DNA of 64,000 bases from Ignelater luminosus. Taxonomy: Eukaryota > Arthropoda > Insecta > Coleoptera > Elateridae. Shown piece by piece: positions 13,501-25,500 of the stretch. The stretch's first letter is position 1. The number at the start of each line of letters is the position of its first letter. Both the position numbers and the translations under genes were made by a program. The notes under the pieces were generated by a model that was not told where the DNA came from, made no database searches, and saw only the letters and a list, made by a program, of their open reading frames with translations. Location: contig VTPC01000996.1 of NCBI GenBank assembly GCA_011009095.1, positions 146,344 to 210,343 on the forward strand, written 5' to 3'.

Positions 13501-16500
13501 GGATTAAAATAAAGCTTTTGTATTATTTGTTTTGTATATTACATTTATGAATGGCCTTTCACAACATACAAAAATACAGTTTAATATTATAGCTTGACAT
13601 AAGTACAGTGGCGAACAAAAGTATGGAAACAATTCTATATGTTAAGATATTATATTATATTCTGTGATTACTAAGGTACGATATATTTTATTTAAAGCAG
13701 CACCTGCAGTAATAAGGAAAAACACCATTAAAACTAAAATTAATTTATTCATAGGAAAAATAAAAAACTAATTTTATAAATTAGATTGACGAAAGTATGG
13801 AAACATTTGTAATTCTCAGACTCAAAGGACAACATCCTGTAAACAAAATAAAAATAACTAATATTTGGTAGGAAAATTCCTTGCTTTAATTACAGCCTCA
13901 CATCTTGATCGCATTGACTTGATCAGCTTCATACAGTAAACTGAAGAAATGTCCTTCCATTCTTCCTTGATTGCATTCTACAAATCATCTCAGTTTTTAA
14001 TATTTTTTTTATCTAGATGGTTCCACAGATTCTCTATTGGGTTCAGATCTGGCGACTGTGATGGCTATTCCAATAGCTGAATTTTATTATCTCGAAACCA
14101 TCTCTGAACCAGTCTTCACGTATGTTTTGGATCATTATCTTGTTGAAATGTCCAAAGCAAAGGCAAATGCTCTCTTCATAAGATAACAAAGTTTCCTCTA
14201 GAAGGTTTATATAAACTTGACTATCTATTTTTCCTTTGATTAAAGCAATTGGTCCAGTTCGACATTGCCGAAAGCAGCCCCACACCAATATATTACCTCC
14301 TCCATGCTTTACGGTAGGGATAAGATATTTAGGATCGTATCTTTGGCCTACTGGGTATCTGACATATCCTGTACTATCATTGTCGAACAAATTAAATTTA
14401 CTTTCATTGCTAAATATCACATTAGACCATTGTTGAGGAGTCCAGTGTAAATGTTCTCGTGCAAATTTTAACCTTGCCAGTCTGTGACGCTTCGAAAGAA
14501 GAAGCTTCTTAACTACACGTTGTCCATAAAGATTTATATCTATTAAGCGACGTCTAATTGCCATATCAGACAACACTAAATTTTTATATTCTTGTCTGAT
14601 CTCTTTATTTATTTGCATGGCAGTTTTCCTAGGGTCACTTGTAGCTTTTTGCTTAATCAAATTGTCAGTTTTACTGCTACATCAGTATTGCCTCGCTGCG
14701 AAAACTTTAAAATTATTTTATTTATAATTCCCCTATACATACAAAGTGATTTTGCAATATCTGCTTGTCTTTCACCATTGTTATACTTCTGAATAATTTC
14801 TTCCTTCATATTACTACTCTAATATTTTACTTGAATCATTGTTAGTCAAATAATATTAAGTTTCACATTGAAATATTCGTAAAAGTAGTTTACTGATTTA
14901 CTTTTGAATGGAAAATGTTTCCATACTTTTGTTCGCTGTAATAGTGCTATTTTTAAAGAAATGCCATTCTTTTCTAAAAAGAAAACACATTTTTGGACAC
15001 ATATTGTGTTTAATGTAGTGTTGATAACAAAAGATATTAAATAGGTTAAATTAGTTTTAAAATATTTTTAGAATTTATAATATGAATTTAAAAGAATAAT
15101 TTTAAATGTTTCCATACATTTGTTCACCACTGTATGTACCAGGTGTATACCTATGAAATGAGACTTTCAGCTATTAGACCACAGATGTCGCTAGGAGTAT
15201 TTTTAAACTGTCCCAAATGTCTTATTTTTTTCGTCTGTCATCTGTCAACAATATTCAATTCATTGTTTGTGATGTTTCATACAACAACGCATTTTTTTCG
15301 CTCTTAAAAATGTCGAATTTCGTGCCTTCAAACTACGATTTGCGGACATCGTTGATTTTCTGTTATCAATTGAAGAAAAACGCTTCTCAAGCTCATCAAA
15401 TGCTTATAGAAGCTTACGGTGGACATGCTCTAAGCAGAGCACAGTGCTTCAGGTGGTTTGAAAAATTCCGAAGTGGTGATTTTAGCGTGGAGAACGAGGA
15501 ACGTGGCCGGCCACCGAAAAAGTTTGAGGACACCGAATTGCAAGCATTGTTGAATGAAGATGATGGTCAAACGCAAGAAATGATGGCAGAGCAGTTGGGA
15601 GTGACCCAAAAAACCATTTGCAAACGTTTGAAAGACATGGGCATGATTTTAAAGGTCGGAAGATGGGTGCCGCATGAACTGACTGAAAGGCAGCAAGAGA
15701 ACCGAAAATCCACTTGTGAAATGCTGCTCTCCCGGTTCAAAAGGAAGTCTTTTTTGCATCGAATCGTTACGGGTGATGAAAAATGGGTGTATGGTCCGCC
15801 CGGCCACAAGCCAAAATCAACGGCCAAACCAAATCGCTTCGGCCGCAAGGCAATGCTGTGTGTTTTCTGGGATCAGCATGGTATCATTTGGTACGAGCTA
15901 TTAAAACCAGGTGAAACAGTTGACGGTGCACGCTACCAACGACAATTGGCCGATTTGAACAGCGCTATACACCGAAAACGCCCAGAATATGCCGATCGGC
16001 GTCACAAAGTAATTTTTCTTGATGACAATGCACCACCACATCGAACAAGAGCGACCCGGGAATTGGTGGAGACGTACGATTGGGAACCGCTGGTGCATGC
16101 GGCTTACTCACCAGACTTGGCGCCTTCCGATTATCATTTGTTTGCATCGATGGGCCACGCACTTTCCGAGCAGCGCTTCAATTCTCACGAAGAAGCCAAA
16201 AAATGGCTCGATGATTGGTTTGCGGCCAAAGACGGCCAATTTTTTTGGCGCGGCATTCACAAATTGCCTGAGAGATGGGTAAAATGTGTCGCTAGCGATG
16301 GCTATTATTTTGAAGATTAAATTTGTAACCATCTTTTGTTAATAAACGTTTAAAATTGAAAAAAAAAGTCTCATTTCATAGGTATACACCTATGTAGATA
16401 CAATTTGAGAGACCACATGACTCCTAATTAATTATCTGAAAATGCAGAAATTCCTGTATTTTTGTTCATTGTTGTCTTTTGCTTATAAACCTAGAACATT

Positions 16501-19500
16501 TAGGAACTGTGAAGTGGTTGCTGGTTTCTTAAATATATTTTAGTTGTGTAATACTTAATAAAAGACATTGCGTTTATAAATTTTGTTTTTGTTTGATAAT
16601 TTTGATGCAAAACATAGCAGAATAAAGTTTTTATTTTGCTTAACAGTCTCAAATATAAACAATAAACTAACTAAACAAAACTAAATTAAACAAACTAAAT
16701 TAACAATACTATAAAATAAATATCACAACACCTAATTTATAAATTAAACAAAACCAAAAAAAAAACTTGGTAAAAATGCTTTTTACTGTGACTGTACCGA
16801 TGTAAACACCACGAGGAAGCCAAAGCAAATGAGCTCCCCACTACTACGCTTAGGTTGTCCAGTGCGCATCATCAAGCCAAATGCCTTTCTACAAACACTG
16901 GCCTGTACATGTAAGTTATGGGACAAAATAAATCACACACTCTTTTCTAATTCCACGAGAAAAACAACCCATTGCACAATTATTTTGAGTGAATAAGATG
17001 CTCATTAGTAATCTTTGGTTACTTGTGAGGAAGATGATCATTTTATTTACTTAAAATAATTGTACAACCTTTAACCTAGCCTCTAACCTAAATGTTCATA
17101 ACTTTTGAACAGGGCTTCTCTGGCACCTAGACTTAGTACCCTCGTGACCCTCTAGACAAGTGTGACAATATGACACCTCAACTGACCTGATCTGTGGTAG
17201 TCTGATATACAAAAGTCCAGCCCAAACTTACCTCTATCCAAAAAAGCTCTGTTAAAGCGCTACCAGATGTCATAGATCTTAAAAATATTTCTATTTTTTT
17301 TTTTAAATATCAAAAGAGTGTTTTTAGTGATTGGAATTACATTTGAGATGTGAATGTGTTCTGGAAAAAGGGATTTTCTGACATCAGGTTTTTGCTTGTG
17401 GGTGTTTCGTAAGTGGTCAAAAGTTGATCATCCACGTGCAAAGAAGCTCAGATTTTTTTAATGGTTCGGTCAATACTTCTGAAGCTTCTTCCACAGATGG
17501 GTATTCTTATTTTGGGCATTTTTTGTCTCTTGTTCAATTTTGATAACTGCAATAGTTTAGGCAGAAAAAACAATTTTGATTTGCCTTCCGGCATGCAGTG
17601 TAAAGTTTAGTGGTGTTCAAAACAACAACAAAATTTAATGCAGCACATAGGCATCCTTTTTCAGATTCAAACTTGTGCCTTAATTTTGTATTGAATGTTA
17701 ATTTATTTTCTTTATTTATCATGGCCATAGAATACACTAACACAGAACTGACAGATATGTTATTAGTGTTTGGATCCTTGGTCACATTCAATTAATGGGT
17801 TTCTTAATTCCACATTATAATTTTATTAACGATACAATATGTATGATATTTATTTCAAAGATTCTGCTTTCTTATGCAGATTAATTTTAAGTGGTTTGTG
17901 AAAAATGTGCAACTTGTGTATTGTTCCAATTTGTAGATTTGTGAATAACTTCTGATTTAAGATACTTACCTATATAACCATGAATGAGCACACTATATTT
18001 ATTTCATGATTATATACTCGTTTCTGATGTACAGACAAATGAACTCAATAAAAATAACTAATTCTTGACATATATCAACAAGGCACAACGCGAAAGGCCC
18101 CTTTTAGAAGCAGTCTTAGGAAAAAGTATACAGTACAACTAACCTGAAGATACAACAGTGCAAAACTATGCTGATCTTGTGCTAAAAGAGCTTTCAAAGC
18201 AATCCTATGATGCCACATTTTTAGATCTTCAGAAAAAACTAGAGGATCGAGTAATTGTTCCATAGCAGTCTAAAATATTTTAAACTTTAATATTGCTAAA
18301 AATATACTTAAAAATAAGAAAACTTCTTACAGTAAAATCACCATGATCTAATTGCCAGAATGCTTGAGTAATTTTGATAATGCTTGGACTCAATTGGAAT
18401 ACAGCAGGGAATTTTATTAGATGTGTTATAACTGGTTTATATCTAGAAACAAAATCAACAACACAATATCAAATTTCAATATATGATAATCACTCGTTCA
18501 TTCTAGTTACCTGCTCTGATCTAAAGTCATTGCTAAATCAAGAAAAACATAAACCACAACGCAGTGCTTTACAGATATGTCAACTTCTTCAATTAGATAA
18601 GTTCGTAGTAGCGCTTGAAGAGAAGGTGGTGGGTATAGTCCATTACCCCCATCATTTTCCCATTGTCTAAACAGCGAAATTTCTAAATTACATATTACAT
18701 TGTAAAACCATACTATGGTCAAAGCTTACTTTTGTAATTTACACCCTCCACATTCTAATTCTATAAGATTATCAATAAATAAAAGGCTTCCACTGGTTGA
18801 AAACTGTTCTTTGTTTGCACTCTGTAAATGTGTTCTCCTAAATAAACAAAATGAAATTTAGAACAAAAACAGCACTTTTATCTATTAGTTTAACTTGCCT
18901 TTCATCATAATATTCGATTAAATTGTCAACTGGATAAGGTGCACTTATACGGTTGTATTCATCTGCTCTTGGATAACTAGACAAAGGACATTCCGGCAAA
19001 AGTCCAACATTTAATAACCATTGCAATACTTCTAAGTGAACAGAAACCATTTGTAACGATTCCCATTGTTGTTTAATGATATCTACAAATCAAGACAAAA
19101 ATGTAAAGAAATGTTAAACAAGGAAATCCCTTCTAAATTCTTACCTGGATTTAATAAAAACCTAGCAAATTTGTGTATAATATATCCAAATAGAGTTGTA
19201 AGGTTTTTTAATTGTCTAGAGCAGTTAATCAATAAACTGTGTGTATTTGCATCTAGTTTTATACCAGAATAGTCAAAAAGTGGTACGGCTACATAAAAGA
19301 ATGAATTTAAAAAATATTGGTAAGTGGATTGGATACAAATACATACACAGTCGATCTGCATTCTGTTTTAACTCCTGTGCTCGTTGCCATCCCCAGGCTA
19401 ACAAAAACTGTAAATTGCAACCAATCGCCGAATAACTTCCACTGCTCCAAATGGATGCGCATTTACACAACCAGCCTAGCAATTGTTGTTCCAATCCTAT

Positions 19501-22500
19501 ACTTAATAATAATTCTCTTTGGGCTTCCTACAAATTTTTTAAATAAAACATTTAATCTAAATAATAAGTTGAATGCTTACTATTGTTGTACTATTTGGAA
19601 TATCAACAAATAATGGATGCAGTCCTAAGTCAAAAGCTTCTTTAAATAAATCATCAGGTTTGAGAAGTGCTACTGGTCCATTAGATTCTAAATGCGATAA
19701 AAAAGCTCGCTGACTGCCCTGATTATTAAAGAAAATAATATCATTTTCTCTCAATCCACAAAGTTCTAAAATTAAAGCATTTTATGTATAGTAACTAAAT
19801 TATTGAATAAAAATTATTACGGAATGCCAAAGAAGAAGGATAATAATGCTCTTCAAGTTTCTGAGAACCAAAAAATTGACTTAAAGTATTTACATCCATC
19901 CTAACATCTAAAAATGGGATTGGTTCTTTATTTATTGAATGAAGCAATCTGCTCAAACAAACATGTGTAATATAGTTCCCATATTTTTTTGATGAGAGCG
20001 AACCTGAAACATGTTTATCATTACAGCACACGAATAAAAAACACTAAAAAAATAAGATAACGCACTGGGCATTTGCTCCTTATACCACTGATTAAGGTCA
20101 AAAAGACTCATGAATGTCTGAGTAACAGTATTTGATTGTGATTTCCTCCACCCACGCCAAACAACAGAACATAAAGTAAGAGTTTCTTCTTGATGTTCTT
20201 GTAAGGAACTTCCTTTTGATATACTCTTATTTATGGCTTGCAATCTTAAACATTGTGCGCCTTGTTGAACATCTTCATTTTCTTTACCGTCGAGGAATGT
20301 TAAATCTGTTTGAAACCGCACAGCACATGAGGTTAGATCCTAAAACAGAAAGTTATTAAAATGAGTATTTTAATTAAATTAGTTGTCAATTGAACAAAAA
20401 ATTGATTATTGATCTAATGTTTTTGTTTACCATTTCAGATTGGGTGTTGTTAAAGTTAATATACAATTATTGTGAACCAGACCTGTGAACCTGTGTTGAA
20501 TAAGCAATATTTTTGTCATTTTATTAACAAAACTAAGTTTTAGTCAAAAGTGACCAATGACCTGTGGATTATTTTGTCTAAGTTTATGGTATTTACCAGT
20601 TTGCTAAACCGCAGCAATATGTTTAATGCAAATCAATTAAAATTTTAAGCCATTATAAGCTTTTGGTAAGTTAAACAGTGTTCATTGCTACCAGAGCGTT
20701 CTATCGAAATATTTATATACAGGGTGTTTTACCAAACTACTTATACAGTGTGTCCAAGATAAGGATGCACAGCATGGGGATCTTGGAAACGGTAAGAGAT
20801 ACAGCATCGGTTAAATGGGATAAAGGTTGGCTATTTATAGGACGTTTTTGTTGGCGTTTGCAAAATCTAGATATCTTGGATAGTTTCAGAGATATTTGAA
20901 AAAAAAGTAGATTTCTCAATTTTCGTAATTATTTTTTCTTTCTTGTATTTGAAGAGATATTGGAAAACTAAAACCACTTTTTGTTCTCTATTAAAATACG
21001 CTATCAAAATTCCTGTACAACATTTCGATTTCGAGTAACCATCATCAACCTTATTTTTTTAAATAGGTAGAAAAACAATTCAAAATTGTTTTGGATAGCT
21101 CTTGTTGTCACTATTCTAATGATGTAAAGATGATAGGGTTATTTTGGTTTTGATTTTTTTGTGTTGAACGCTGCTGTGACCAACTGTAATAATTGCTGTT
21201 CATCTTTGAAATTTTGATTGAGCACATGATTCTTAACATAACTCCAGAGGAAAGAAATCTAACGGTGTTAGATCAGGTGATCGTGCAGGCCAGGGTACTG
21301 CAGAATGCGTTAATTTATAGCATAATAAATCAAAATAACCCTATCATGTTTACATCATTAGAATTGTGGCAACAAGAGCTATACAAAACAATTGTTTTTC
21401 CGCCTATTTAAAAAAATGAGGTTGATGATGGTTACTCGAAATCGAAACATTGTACAGGAATTTTGTTAGCGTATTTTATTAGAGGACAAAAAGTGGAAAT
21501 GGAAAAGTGGTTTTAGCTTGTCCATTGGAGCAATTTGTTTAGTTAGAATTCTAGCTGCTGAGCGTTCCTGAAAATGCGTGTTCTTTTCAAATTATGCTCT
21601 AACCGATATTAGAATAAGTGCCACACTTAAAAGTAAAATATATGTACTACCTTTTCGTAAAATATGGAATCTTTGTAAAAATATGTGTTTTTTATGTATA
21701 TAAAATAGTGGCCAACTCTGAACCCTGTGCTAAGTGCTCCTGAACCCAAGTAAATGTATCTACCCCTCCCTCCTCTGAGGCTCTCCTTAATTTCTCCCTC
21801 TTAAAGCTGTCTAGGTTAATGAAATTGAGAAGTTGGCAACACTCGTGAACTTTAACCTTTTCAAAAAACATTTCTAAGATTATGTTAAGCTGTGCACTTA
21901 TCTTTCACGGTGATGTGATAAGCAACCATTCTCATAGTGAATACGACAAATATGGTGATACCAAAAGTAATGCATAAGTATGTGTACTATAAAATATACT
22001 GGATTTCAAATGAACACACTTAAGCTCGGCTGCACAAAAATAATTTAATCATTGGTCAAGTTGATCAATTGATTAACCAATCTGATTGGATAAGTCTGAA
22101 TATTTCACTACTTCTGATTGGTTAATCAATTGATCAAGTGATTGATCAATCGATCAAGCATTTAACAAAGCTTTGTGCAACCCGGCCTCTAGATCAAATA
22201 ATAGAGACCACATAAATCATTCAGATATCTTCAATTCTTAAATACCATATGATCCCAGAAAGCTGAATTGCAGCAGGCTGTGATTGAACTTTCTAGGTTG
22301 GAAACAATGACTTCATTCTTTTTACAGGAATGTCACTCCATTAATCTTTCTTTCTATCAAATTAAGCTAACCTTTTAGAATGTCAATATCATGTCATTAA
22401 TCTGAAAATCAGTGTTTCCTGACAAGCAAATTCAATCACAGCCTAGTCCAATTCAGTCTTTTTTATTTCGATGATGTGCTACTTGAGCATGGAAAAAATA

Positions 22501-25500
22501 ACTGAAAGCAAGATATTCTGTTGTTTTGTTCTAATTCCATTATTACTGATTTTAGAACCACAGTAGAACCTCAATAACTTGAAATCCAAGAGGCACGATT
22601 ATTAGTTCGAGTTAAGGAAAATAATTTTTTTTATATGTAAATGTTGTTTAATAGATAAAAATGTCCATAGCTTATTAAATACAAAGTATAAAAATATTAT
22701 TCCGTATGTAACTGCATATAAAATTAGGACATAGACATAAATTTTATTTTTTATGAAAATAATCGGTGATTAGATTTTGGTAGATATTTTTTTTGATACG
22801 TAGTTTCATAAAATGATTCAATCTTCACTAATGAACTATAAATTGCATCCATAGTATTTTCTTCCATCGTAAAAAAGTTCTTCAGTGTGTTGAAGGCATT
22901 TTGAATTTCTCGATGTGAAGGTCTAGTTGGCGCAGCTTCTTCAGTGTCGTTATCATCACTGTTTTCTTGATCTTCGTTTTGAGTAACATTTGAAGCCACA
23001 CAATCTACGATTTCTTGATCAGTAGGATGTTCGCTGATAACGAGATCACTGTCAACATTCAAAAAGTCTTCCAAAGTTACACTGTCCACATTGTGTAGCA
23101 ACATCCAGCATTTCAACTTCTGTAAAATATCAGGGTTCTCTTCATTTTCTGCTTTATCCTGCATTAATTGGTCTCATATTTCAGATAGCGACAAATCATC
23201 TTCAGCTTCATAAAAGTCATGTTTTCCAAAACCGGCTTTTTTAAAACAGTTTCGAATTGTTTTCTGAGTAATCTTCGCGTTCCATACCGCCGCTATATTA
23301 TACCGGAATACTAAATCTCAGTTTGATAGCTTCAATAGTTTCCTAATAATCAAATGTATGCGTTAAATGGGACAGAACCCTATTTTTTGTTCTAATTCCG
23401 TTATTATCGACTTCAGACCTATTGTACCTTAATACTTTTTTGTTGGAAGCTTGACAGCTGCCAGTCGGGATAATAAAAACATAGTGGCTCTATAACAAAT
23501 GAAAGTCAACGTCGTTTCTGGTTTGTCAGGTTGCTCTAAAAACTTTTCTACTTGAATCATGGCAAAATACTAACTTTCAGCCTGATAGCTTTAATAGTTT
23601 CGGAATAATTAAGTGTAGACTGTTAAACAAGACACCCTGTAGTAGATCTGTAATATATGTTTTCAATTAAAATCAATTGTGTTTTATTTATTTTATTAAT
23701 CACTACAAATACGAATATGAATTAATAAATTAAATATTTGTTTTTGTATTTGTATACAAACTAAAAAGGATTAACTTCGCTATGGAAACAAAACCGACAT
23801 TAATTATTTCAAACCTGTTATCTTTTCTATGAAATCTGGAACCGGCTGTGAGTCTGTAATGTTGTTGTTATGCACGAGTACATTTTCTGGGTAAAGTTTA
23901 GGGGAATAAATTACTGAGATCTCAACTTCTCTATCGTAAAGTGTATGAAAATCTGGATTGATAGTAAATATCCTTAGAATGTCAAATTAATATGACAAAT
24001 GAGTAAAACTTTATAATTTTTTGTGTTTTACAATTCTGCCAATTCAGACCAGTCCATAATTACAATTTTAAACGCGTGTTTCATCCTATTTTAGTATAAT
24101 TATATTATAGAATCTGACAAGAAAGTTAAATGTGAGGTTAGGTAATGTTCAATCATATTGGTCAATGTCAATAAATGTCTGAAATTTGCCCTTTACAGAT
24201 ATCATTATCAAAATAACAATGTAGTGCAATAGAAATTCAGAAATTTGCTTTTATAAACAGGTATAACATAACCTCACTTCAATTAACTATTATTGTCAGT
24301 CAAACAAAATATCACAATAATTTACAGTCACAAGGTAAAAATAATGCAAACCTGGTAAAGAATTCCATATCCCTCATGCCATTCCTTTGAATCATAATTT
24401 AGTGAATATAAAACTGCAACAGGAAATCCTGGTTGATAACTTTCAGTATTACTATACACAGCCCATACATAACAAAATGCTCGGGGATCATCACAAGGCT
24501 CCTGTAAATATGAAAGAGTAAATTTTATCTAGCGATAAACAAACAACAGATGCAAAAAGACTGATTTATATTAACCTGAATTGCAAAATGTGAAACGGGA
24601 ATATTTTCCTCATAAATTGGAGATGTGTACATAAGTTGCATATCTATTAAATTCCATAGTTGCCAGGCACCAAAATTATAGCCAATAAGTAAGGAACCCA
24701 GCTGGGGACAATAATGTAAAGCACTAATCTTTACTTCTACTTTATTTACATGAACACGATCTTCACCTTTCGGTCCTTTTAATATAAAATGTGGTGTAAC
24801 ATTACCATAAGTTGCTAGAAGTTAAATGTACTCTTTATTAACTACAACATTATGCTTTTTCTGCAAACTTACCATTCAAATGAATGGCTAGATGCTCTCC
24901 ATTTTTAATAGCAATTTGTTTATGTACTTCTAAAGAATATACTTCATCTAATAAAATTGTTTTTGTAAAACAGGAATTTATCTCGTCTCTAATGTCATGA
25001 AGGCTTACTCCACTTGAGACTAAAAAATCAAGCATTAATAAAACTATGACTATGACTGCATTCAAGAATTATATTTTTAAAGGACGTGATACGTATGCAA
25101 GCAAATCAAGTTACCACAAAATTAAAAAAAAAATGAAAGCATGCAAAACTATGCTGGATTTAAAATATTTACCTTCATCACAAGTTTGTCGATACACATC
25201 TAATAATAATACATCACCTCCTGTAGTGCCCACTGCTAATATACCATCGAAAGCACGTAATGGACCTGGTAGTGGACATTTATCATAACTTGCATTTATA
25301 ACATGTAAACTGGTAACCTATGCAAATATTTTGAGTTTTAACAAAAAGTAAAATGTAACTTAAATGCATTTAAAGAACAACTCAAACCTTTTCATCAATT
25401 TGAATTGCTCGTAAGACTCTTGAGCCTGTAATATCAAAAATGCATATAAATCCTCCACTAAGTTCACTTTCCAAGCCGATGACTAATAATGGTAATTTTC

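Larger units (their letters stand above)
8103..18143 (-). other. ELYS intron 16 (10.0 kb), a transposon landing zone
   Basis: The intron runs from donor CTTCAG|GTTAGT (18144/18143) to acceptor TTATAG (8104-8103), phase 0 on both sides. It separates two helical-domain exons that are contiguous in the family. It contains a mariner/Tc1 relic (8300-9050), a hAT MITE (10147-10561), a large decayed DDE-like gene (11660-13430), a Tc1 element (13606-15132) and a mariner (15139-16390). The stretches 9050-10100, 10570-11650 and 16400-18140 show nothing I can assign. Confidence 0.85.
20340..24351 (-). other. ELYS intron 6 (4.0 kb), filled with transposon remains
   Basis: The intron is bounded by donor CAG|GTTTGC at 24352/24351 and acceptor TTTTAG at 20341-20340. 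It holds a Tigger/pogo relic (22561-23340), a foldback element (20967-21518) and TE-end-like words such as ACAGGGTGTTT at 20720 and ACACCCTGTA at 23630. A short open minus frame near 23800-23980 does not fit the splice phase of ELYS and is unassigned. Nothing else is seen. Confidence 0.8.

Noticed and set aside
23800..23990. Open minus frame NPDFHTLYDREVEISV as an extra ELYS exon
   Set aside because: With the available acceptor it is out of phase with exon 6, and exon 6 joins exon 7 directly in the expected family sequence.
25046..25288. Plus-strand 80-codon frame within ELYS
   Set aside because: Antisense to ELYS exon 3 and part of an intron.
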